Assembly (NCBI GenBank): GCA_023388935.1
Contig: JAEWFG010000041.1
Span: forward strand, 1-23,308
DNA from: Pseudomonadota bacterium
Lineage (GTDB): Bacteria > Pseudomonadota > Alphaproteobacteria > Rhizobiales > Xanthobacteraceae
Length of the DNA stretch: 23,308 nucleotides
Direction: 5' to 3'
Shown here: piece by piece, positions 16,476 to 21,681 of the stretch
Position numbering within the stretch: position 1 is the first letter of the stretch
How the letters are laid out: each line of letters begins with the position of its first letter
Notes under the pieces: generated by a model
The model's database searches: none
What the model was told of the DNA's origin: nothing
The model's input: only the letters and a program-made list of their open reading frames with translations
Translations under genes and position numbers: made by a program

Positions 16476-16702
16476 GCTTTCTGATCCCGCTTGTCCGGAT
16501 CGCCGGCCATCCCTGGGCGGCCGAACCATCAATGTTGCCAACAATATAGCAGATTTTGGATATCAGACGTCTATCAAAATCTCATATGAAATGGATATTG
16601 TCATTTGACATGAAAATATATGTATGATGTGTAAATAAGCTGAGGGTACAAAAAATAATGGCTTAAGCCGCCGTTCGTGCCCCAGCGAACAGGGAGGAAT
16701 TG
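16476..16702. promoter_or_regulatory. AT-rich divergent promoter/operator region of the GntR and TRAP operons
   Basis: This 227-base gap is much richer in A and T than its surroundings. It holds TGTTGCCAACA (16533-16543, 5-base arms), the 8-base palindrome TCATATGA (16582-16589), and TGTCATTTGACA (16599-16610, perfect 5-base arms with a 2-base centre). Overlapping these, CATATGAAATG (16583-16593) and CATTTGACATG (16602-16612) form an 11-base inverted repeat with 9 matches and an 8-base spacer. TTGACA at 16605-16610 is a perfect -35 hexamer for the plus strand, though a well-spaced -10 is less clear (TGTGTA at 16628-16633 after 17 bases). An operator overlapping the -35 would fit repression by the GntR protein. 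AGGGAGG (16691-16697) is the dctP ribosome site. Confidence 0.6.
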
Positions 16703-17719
16703 ATGAGCTTGTTGGTACGGGCGCTGTCTGCGACGGCGATCTGCGTGGCGCTGACGGTCGGCGCATCCGCTGACGACATTCAGGAGCGGACGATCAGGTG
16801 GGGCCACCTGAACAACACCGATCACCCCGTCAGCTTTGGCGTCCAGAAATTTGCCGAGATTCTGCTGGCGAAGAGCGGGGGCAAGATGAAGGTCCGCGAG
16901 TTCGCGGCCTCACAGCTTGGTAACGAGTTGCAGCAGCAATCCGCGCTGCGCGGCGGCACCCAGGAGATGCTCTCGGCCTCGACGACATCGCTCGCGACTG
17001 TCGTTCCGGAGTTCGGCCTCATCGATTTCCCATTCCTCTTCAACACGACCGAACAGGCCGACGCTCTCGCGACCGGCAAATTCGGCAAGGCGATGATCGA
17101 CACGTTGCCGTCGAAGGGGCTGATTGGTCTCGGATATTGGGGCCTGGGCTTCCGCAACGTCACGAACAGCACCCGCCCGATCACCAAGCTCGAGGACTTC
17201 AGCGGCCTCAAGCTTCGTGTGATTCCGAACCCGGTCTATCTCGAAACCTTCGGTGCCTTTAAGGCCAATCCGGTCCCGATGGCCTTCGGTGAACTGTATT
17301 CCGCGCTGGAGACCCGCACCGTCGATGGCGAGGAGAATCCCTACACGGTCATTCTCTCGAACAAGTTCTACGAAGTGCAGAAATACGTTTCCGCCACGAA
17401 TCACACCTTCACCCTGAACATCATTCTGGTGAGCAAGGCATTCTGGGACAAGCTGTCGCCGACCGAGCAGCGCCTGATGCGCGAGGCTTATGAAGAAAGC
17501 CGCGGCTATCAGAAGGAGCAGACGCGCCTGCAGACCGAAAAGGCCCTGGCGGAATTGCAGGCCAAGGGCATGCAGTACAACGCGATCGCGCCCGAAGAGA
17601 CCGACCGCATGCGGAAGACCGCGCAACCGGTCGCGGACAAGATTTCAACCAATCTTCGTTCCGAGTCGGTGAAGCTGTTCAACGAAGAGGTCGAGCGCAT
17701 CCGCAAGGAAGTGAAGTAG
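16703..17719 (+). CDS. dctP: TRAP transporter substrate-binding protein DctP
   Basis: Periplasmic binding protein of a TRAP (tripartite, sodium-driven) carboxylate importer, 338 residues, normal for DctP. The ATG at 16703 has AGGGAGG five bases upstream; the TTG at 16700 is rejected. A signal peptide ends at about residue 23 (VGASA before DDIQ). The conserved carboxylate-clamping arginine is Arg172 in GLKLRVIPNP, followed by the family stretch NPVPMAFGELYSALETRTVDGEENP. Retention of the arginine means the ligand is an organic acid. This is the first gene of the plus-strand cluster and is divergent from the GntR regulator. Known DctP ligands include C4-dicarboxylates, sialate, uronates and aromatic acids; none can be chosen from sequence alone. 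Confidence 0.95.
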   Translation: MSLLVRALSATAICVALTVGASADDIQERTIRWGHLNNTDHPVSFGVQKFAEILLAKSGGKMKVREFAASQLGNELQQQSALRGGTQEMLSASTTSLATVVPEFGLIDFPFLFNTTEQADALATGKFGKAMIDTLPSKGLIGLGYWGLGFRNVTNSTRPITKLEDFSGLKLRVIPNPVYLETFGAFKANPVPMAFGELYSALETRTVDGEENPYTVILSNKFYEVQKYVSATNHTFTLNIILVSKAFWDKLSPTEQRLMREAYEESRGYQKEQTRLQTEKALAELQAKGMQYNAIAPEETDRMRKTAQPVADKISTNLRSESVKLFNEEVERIRKEVK

Positions 17720-17747
17720 TCGACTTCTTCCTCACACAGGGCGGCGG

Positions 17748-17766
17748 AGCCGGCCAATGGCCGGCT
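17748..17766 (+). repeat. GC-rich hairpin between dctP and dctQ
   Basis: AGCCGGCC (17748-17755) and GGCCGGCT (17759-17766) are perfect reverse complements with a three-base AAT loop, giving an 8-base-pair stem in the dctP-dctQ spacer. There is no T-run after it. It probably stabilises the dctP message or slows readthrough, so that binding protein exceeds membrane subunits. The loop contains the first in-frame ATG of dctQ (17757), which the stem would hide. Confidence 0.6.
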
Positions 17767-17795
17767 TACACCCCTCATTTGCCTGGACGTCACGC

Positions 17796-18305
17796 ATGGC
17801 GCGAGTTCTCGACCTCTATTGCAGTTTCCTGAAGGCTGTCATTGCCGCGTGTCTTGCAGTTATGGTGGTGCTGGTGTTCGGTAACGTCGTTCTGCGCTAC
17901 GGATTCAACTCCGGCATCGCGATTTCGGAAGAACTGTCGCGCTGGCTGCTGGTCTGGCTGACTTTCCTCGGCGCTATCGTCGCGCTGCGCGAGCACGCCC
18001 ATCTCGGCGTCGACACCCTGGTCCGGATGCTGCCGGCCGCTGGCAAGCGCGTCTGCTTCGTCATCAACTATTGCCTGATGCTGTTTGCCGACTGGCTCCT
18101 GCTCTCGGGCAGCTGGCGCCAGACCATCATCAACATCGACGACCGCGCGCCGGCCACCGGCCTGTCGCTCGGTATCTTTTACGCCGTCGGCGTGATCTTC
18201 GGCGCGTCCGCCGGGGTGATCCTCCTCTACGACCTGTTCCGGGTGCTCACCGGACAGGCCAGCGAAGCCGACATGGTGGCCGTCAAGGAATCGGAAGAGC
18301 ACTGA
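17796..18305 (+). CDS. dctQ: TRAP transporter small permease subunit DctQ
   Basis: Small membrane subunit of the TRAP importer with four predicted helices. From the ATG at 17796 (MARVLDLYCSFLKAV) it has 169 residues. An upstream in-frame ATG at 17757, with GGAG seven bases before it, would give 182 residues, but it sits in the loop of a strong hairpin and adds a stretch untypical of DctQ (MAGLHPSFAWTSR), so the later start is preferred without certainty. Family features are visible: NVVLRYGFNSGIAISEELSRWLLVWLTFLGAIVALREHAHLGVD at about residues 30-73, which includes the conserved EE...R and H.G.D patterns. Its stop TGA shares a base with the ATG of a 20-codon ORF that leads into dctM. Confidence 0.92.
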   Translation: MARVLDLYCSFLKAVIAACLAVMVVLVFGNVVLRYGFNSGIAISEELSRWLLVWLTFLGAIVALREHAHLGVDTLVRMLPAAGKRVCFVINYCLMLFADWLLLSGSWRQTIINIDDRAPATGLSLGIFYAVGVIFGASAGVILLYDLFRVLTGQASEADMVAVKESEEH

Positions 18306-18367
18306 TGTCGTTTCGCCGATCCTCGGCCGTCGACGCCGACATCCTGCAAACCACCGGGATCATGTAA
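18305..18367 (+). CDS. 20-codon mini-ORF bridging dctQ and dctM (possible coupling ORF)
   Basis: A complete short reading frame, MSFRRSSAVDADILQTTGIM, fills the whole gap between dctQ and dctM. Its ATG shares the last base of the dctQ stop (TGATG at 18303-18307), and its TAA shares its last base with the dctM ATG (TAATG at 18365-18369). GGAAGAG upstream could serve as a ribosome site. The peptide has no recognisable motif. The likely role, if any, is a relay that carries ribosomes from dctQ to dctM, since dctM itself has only a weak Shine-Dalgarno. Chance is possible in a 62-base gap. Confidence 0.35.
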   Translation: MSFRRSSAVDADILQTTGIM

Positions 18368-19647
18368 TGACGATCGCCGTCTTCACTTTCTCGCTGCTTG
18401 GCGCCATGGCGCTCGGCATGCCGATCGCCTTCGCACTGATCGTCTGCGGCGTGGCCTTGATGAGCACGATCGACATGTTCGACGCCCAGATCGTGGCGCA
18501 GAACGTCATCAATGGCGCGGACAGCTTTCCGCTGATGGCCATTCCGTTCTTCATGCTCGCTGGCGAAGTCATGAACAAGGGCGGCTTGGCAAAGCGTATC
18601 GTCAATGTGGCCCTTGTTGCGGTCGGACATTTCCGCGGCGGACTTGGTTACGTCACGATCCTGGCGTCCTGCATTCTGGCTTCGCTGTCGGGCTCGGCCG
18701 CGGCCGACGCCGCGGCACTCGCAGCCCTGCTGGTACCGATGATGGTGGCGGCGGGGCACAAGAAGTCCTATGCGGCGGGTCTTGTGGCGGCCGGCGGCAT
18801 CATCGCCCCCGTCATTCCGCCCAGCATCGGGTTCGTCATCTTCGGCGTCGCCGCTGGCGTCTCGATCTCAAAGCTGTTTCTGGCGGGCATCGTGCCCGGG
18901 CTGCTGCTCGGAGCAGGGCTCTGCCTGGCCTGGGCGTGGGTGGTGCGGCAGGAGAACCTGACGCCGCCGCCACGGGCCTCCTTGTCCGAGATGGTGAAGG
19001 CCGTCGTTGACGGGTTCTGGGCGCTGATGCTGCCGGTCATCATCGTGGTCGGCCTACGTTTCGGCATCTTCACGCCGACGGAAGCTGCGGTCGTCGTCGC
19101 CGTCTATTCGCTGTTCGTGGCGACCTGCATCTATCGAGAACTCAAGCTGTCGCAGCTCTACGAGGTGCTCGTCTCCTCCGCCGTGACGACGAGCATCGTG
19201 ATGTTCCTGGTGGCGGCGGCGCTGGTATCCTCCTGGCTGATTACGGTTTCGGAGATTTCAGCTCAGGTCGTCTACCTCCTGAAACCCTTCATGGGCAACA
19301 ACACGATCCTGATGCTGGCGATCATGGTCGTGGTGGTGATCGTTGGAACGGCGCTCGACATGACGCCGACGATCCTCATTCTCACGCCGATCCTGATGCC
19401 CATCATCAAGGCGGCCGGCATCGACCCCGTCTATTTCGGCGTCCTCTTCATCATCAACAATTCGATTGGTCTGATTACGCCGCCGGTCGGCGTCGTGCTG
19501 AATGTCGTCTGCGGTGTCTCCAGGATCAGCATGGAGGACATCATCAAGGGCGTCTGGCCCTTCATGATCGCGCAGCTGATCATCCTGCTCGCGATGGTGC
19601 TGTTCCCGGGACTTGTGACGATCCCGGCCAAGTGGTTTGGCGGCTAG
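18367..19647 (+). CDS. dctM: TRAP transporter large permease subunit DctM
   Basis: Sodium-coupled transport subunit of the TRAP system, 426 residues with about 11-12 membrane helices, the normal DctM size. Recognisable segments include GADSFPLMAIPFFMLAGEVMNKGG (residues 50-73), the loop SGSAAADAAALAALLVPMM (about 107-125), GGIIAPVIPPSIGFVIFG, and FTPTEAAVVVAVYSL (about 235-249), a hallmark of the family, then the C-terminal GLITPPVGVVLNVVCGV. The ATG at 18367 has only a weak GGGA upstream and overlaps the stop of the preceding mini-ORF (TAATG), so its translation probably depends on coupling. Thirty-three bases separate it from the AroQ-like gene, which has its own strong ribosome site. Confidence 0.96.
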   Translation: MTIAVFTFSLLGAMALGMPIAFALIVCGVALMSTIDMFDAQIVAQNVINGADSFPLMAIPFFMLAGEVMNKGGLAKRIVNVALVAVGHFRGGLGYVTILASCILASLSGSAAADAAALAALLVPMMVAAGHKKSYAAGLVAAGGIIAPVIPPSIGFVIFGVAAGVSISKLFLAGIVPGLLLGAGLCLAWAWVVRQENLTPPPRASLSEMVKAVVDGFWALMLPVIIVVGLRFGIFTPTEAAVVVAVYSLFVATCIYRELKLSQLYEVLVSSAVTTSIVMFLVAAALVSSWLITVSEISAQVVYLLKPFMGNNTILMLAIMVVVVIVGTALDMTPTILILTPILMPIIKAAGIDPVYFGVLFIINNSIGLITPPVGVVLNVVCGVSRISMEDIIKGVWPFMIAQLIILLAMVLFPGLVTIPAKWFGG

Positions 19648-19680
19648 TCTCGCCGGTAACAAAGGAAGGAGGGACCAAAA

Positions 19681-20175
19681 ATGGCCGCACGGATCATGAT
19701 CCTCAACGGACCCAATCTTAATTTCCTCGGCATCCGGGAGCCTCATATCTACGGCTCCACGACGCTGAAGCAGATCGAGGACAGCTGCCAGGCGCTGGCC
19801 GACCAGCTCGGCGTATCGATCTCGTTCCACCAGTCCAATATGGAGGGCGAGCTCGTCAATTTGATCCAGTCCGCCCATGGCAAGGTCGATGCGATCATCA
19901 TGAATCCCGCGGCCTATTCCTTCACGTCGATCGCCCTGATCGATGCGTTGAAGATTTTCGACGGCGTGAAGATTGAGGTTCACATCTCGAACATTCACGC
20001 CCGCGACGAGCTTCACCGCCACTCGATCACGTCGAGCGCCTGCACGGCGGTCATTTGCGGATTGGGCCCGTACGGCTATCTTGCAGCGATGCTGGCGGCC
20101 GTTCAGCGCCTCGGACAATTGCCTGAAACGATCCCGCCGGCTCTTCACGGGCTTGCGGCCACCGGCAAGGCGTAA
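19681..20175 (+). CDS. aroQ: Type II 3-dehydroquinate dehydratase (AroQ) family protein, possibly altered in substrate
   Basis: Small cytoplasmic dehydratase of the AroQ (DHQase II) flavodoxin-like fold that forms dodecamers; 164 residues. Catalytic residues keep the positions known from Mycobacterium AroQ: Asn12, Arg19 and Tyr24 (NGPNLNFLGIREPHIYG), Asn75 (MNPAAY), Asp88, His101 and Ser103 (EVHISNIHAR), Arg108. Two residues that contact the substrate hydroxyls differ: position 81 is Phe (AYSFTS; normally AY.HTS) and position 112 is His (DELHRHS; normally EEFR.HS). The gene follows dctM with GGAGGG upstream and is not next to accB/accC, where alphaproteobacteria usually keep the biosynthetic aroQ, so it looks like a catabolic paralogue. 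Either it dehydrates 3-dehydroquinate in quinate breakdown or it acts on a related hydroxy-keto acid. Confidence 0.9.
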   Translation: MAARIMILNGPNLNFLGIREPHIYGSTTLKQIEDSCQALADQLGVSISFHQSNMEGELVNLIQSAHGKVDAIIMNPAAYSFTSIALIDALKIFDGVKIEVHISNIHARDELHRHSITSSACTAVICGLGPYGYLAAMLAAVQRLGQLPETIPPALHGLAATGKA

Positions 20176-20189
20176 GCAGGGAGGGTGGG

Positions 20190-20846
20190 ATGCGCGGAGC
20201 GGGATTTCTCGCCATCTGGAGCGACGTCGAGGCGCATGATCTGACCGATTACCGGCACTGGCTGACGCGCGAGCACACGACCGAGCGGGTGACCACCAGG
20301 GGCTTTCTGGCATCGCGTGTCTTCCGTGCGGCAAGGGACGACATCAACCGCTTCTTCATCCTGTACGAACTGGAAGCGGCCGAGGTTCTCGATGGCGAGG
20401 CCTATCTGGCGCGCCTCAACGCGCCGACACCATGGTCACAGCGCATCATGCCAAAACTCGGCAATTTCATGCGGGGCGGGGGCATCATGGTTGCGCGGGC
20501 AGGGCGAGGCGAGGGGGCCACGATCATGGCGCTGCGGATCCAGAATTTGCCCGAAGACCCGAAGAAATTGGCTCAGGCGCTCGTTGCGTGCGACGGCGTC
20601 GCCGCCGTGCAGATCGGGGCGACCGACGAGGCGAGGACATCGGTGCGGACGGCCGAGAAGGGCATGCGTAAGAACGAGGGCTTTTTCGCGGGACTTCTAT
20701 TGATCGAAGCGCTCGACACGGCCTCGTTGCAGGCCGCCCTGCAACAGGCGCGTGCGATTGCGCCTGACGTCCTGGACCGCGCCAGCGAACCGGAAGTATA
20801 CCAGAGCATGTTCGCGCTCGACGCTCGCATCGCGGATTTCGGCTGA
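20190..20846 (+). CDS. Protein of unknown function, probable two-repeat ferredoxin-like (dimeric alpha/beta barrel) fold
   Basis: 218 residues, start ATG at 20190 with GGGAGG just upstream, 14 bases after the AroQ-like gene; its stop overlaps the next start (TGATG). I do not recognise a specific family with confidence. The first 95 residues read like the small EthD-like/DABB proteins common near aromatic-degradation genes: GFLAIWSDV, then YRHWLTREHTTERV.TRGF, then FILYELE, and a closing TPWSQRIMPKLGNFMRGG. Residues 108-218 have a similar strand-helix-strand rhythm, so the protein may be two fused copies of that fold. No metal-binding motif or signal peptide is seen. Such proteins can be isomerases, monooxygenases or stabilising partners; the tight operon position says it belongs to the pathway. 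Confidence 0.75.
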   Translation: MRGAGFLAIWSDVEAHDLTDYRHWLTREHTTERVTTRGFLASRVFRAARDDINRFFILYELEAAEVLDGEAYLARLNAPTPWSQRIMPKLGNFMRGGGIMVARAGRGEGATIMALRIQNLPEDPKKLAQALVACDGVAAVQIGATDEARTSVRTAEKGMRKNEGFFAGLLLIEALDTASLQAALQQARAIAPDVLDRASEPEVYQSMFALDARIADFG

Positions 20847-21664
20847 TGGCCACGTTCTCGCTCGCCGCGCTGACGGTCCTCGAGCTTGCGCCGCCCGAGA
20901 TGATCGAACTGGCGGCGCGCTGTGGCTACGAAAAGGTCGGGCTGAGGCTGTTGCCCGCAACGCCTGGCGGGGTTGCCTATCGACTGATGGACGATGCGTC
21001 GCTCTTGCGGGAGACGCTGCAGCGATTGCAGTCGACGGGCGTGACCGTCGCCGATCTTGAGGTCGTTGCGTTCAGGCCGGAGACGGACGTCGCGTCCTTC
21101 ACCCCCTTCTTCGAGGCCGGCGCGCGCCTCGGCGCCAAGCACATCCTCGTCGCAGCCTATGATCCGGATCTGGCGCGGTTTTCCGATCGCTACCGGCAGT
21201 TTTGCGAAGCGGCAGCAAAGTATGGACTGACGTCCGACCTCGAATTCATGCCCTGGACCAGCGTGCCGGACCTGCAGACCGCAATGCGTATCGTCGCCGA
21301 CGTCGATCATCCCGCTGCCGGCATTCTGGTCGATGCGTTGCATTTCGATCGATCGCAAAGCTCGCTTGCGGATCTCCGCACCATTCCGGCTGAGCGGCTT
21401 CACTATTGGCAACTCTGTGACGGCCCGGCCGAACGTCCGGCGACGACGGAACAGCTCATCCATGCCGCCCGCGAGGAGCGGATGTTTCCGGGCGAGGGCG
21501 GCATGGATCTCATCGGACTGACGAGGGTGATGCCGGGCAGTCTGACCATCAGCATCGAGGTTCCGACCGTTCAGTTAGCGAAAACCGTTGGCGCTGAAAC
21601 GCGGGCGCGCCGGGCGCTCGAAGCGAGCAGAGCCCTGGTCGAGAGGGCGCGCGCGGCCTCGTGA
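20846..21664 (+). CDS. Sugar phosphate isomerase/epimerase-type TIM-barrel protein (AP endonuclease 2 fold)
   Basis: Xylose-isomerase-like TIM barrel of 272 residues. The metal-binding set of this superfamily is visible at the ends of the later strands: Glu133 (DLEFMPW), Asp163 and His166 (LVDALHFDRS), Gln189 (YWQLCDGP) and Glu238 (SIEVPT). The barrel opens with FSLAALTVLELAPPEMIELAARCGYEKVGLR, as in hydroxypyruvate isomerase and related proteins. The same fold includes the 3-dehydroshikimate dehydratases of the AsbF/QuiC type, which would fit directly after a dehydroquinase, but no motif here proves that. Its ATG overlaps the previous stop by one base and it ends 17 bases before the FAD dehydrogenase ATG, so translation is coupled. 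Confidence 0.87.
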   Translation: MATFSLAALTVLELAPPEMIELAARCGYEKVGLRLLPATPGGVAYRLMDDASLLRETLQRLQSTGVTVADLEVVAFRPETDVASFTPFFEAGARLGAKHILVAAYDPDLARFSDRYRQFCEAAAKYGLTSDLEFMPWTSVPDLQTAMRIVADVDHPAAGILVDALHFDRSQSSLADLRTIPAERLHYWQLCDGPAERPATTEQLIHAAREERMFPGEGGMDLIGLTRVMPGSLTISIEVPTVQLAKTVGAETRARRALEASRALVERARAAS

Positions 21665-21681
21665 GAGAAGGGTGGCGCGGG

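Noticed and set aside
16605..16628. TTGACA with TATGAT as a promoter for dctP
   Set aside because: The two elements are only 12 bases apart, too close for a normal sigma-70 promoter. The TTGACA is kept as a possible -35, without this -10.
19258..20334. Minus-strand frame of 358 codons opposite dctM and the AroQ-like gene
   Set aside because: It is antisense to two clear genes and its composition is that of a shadow frame.
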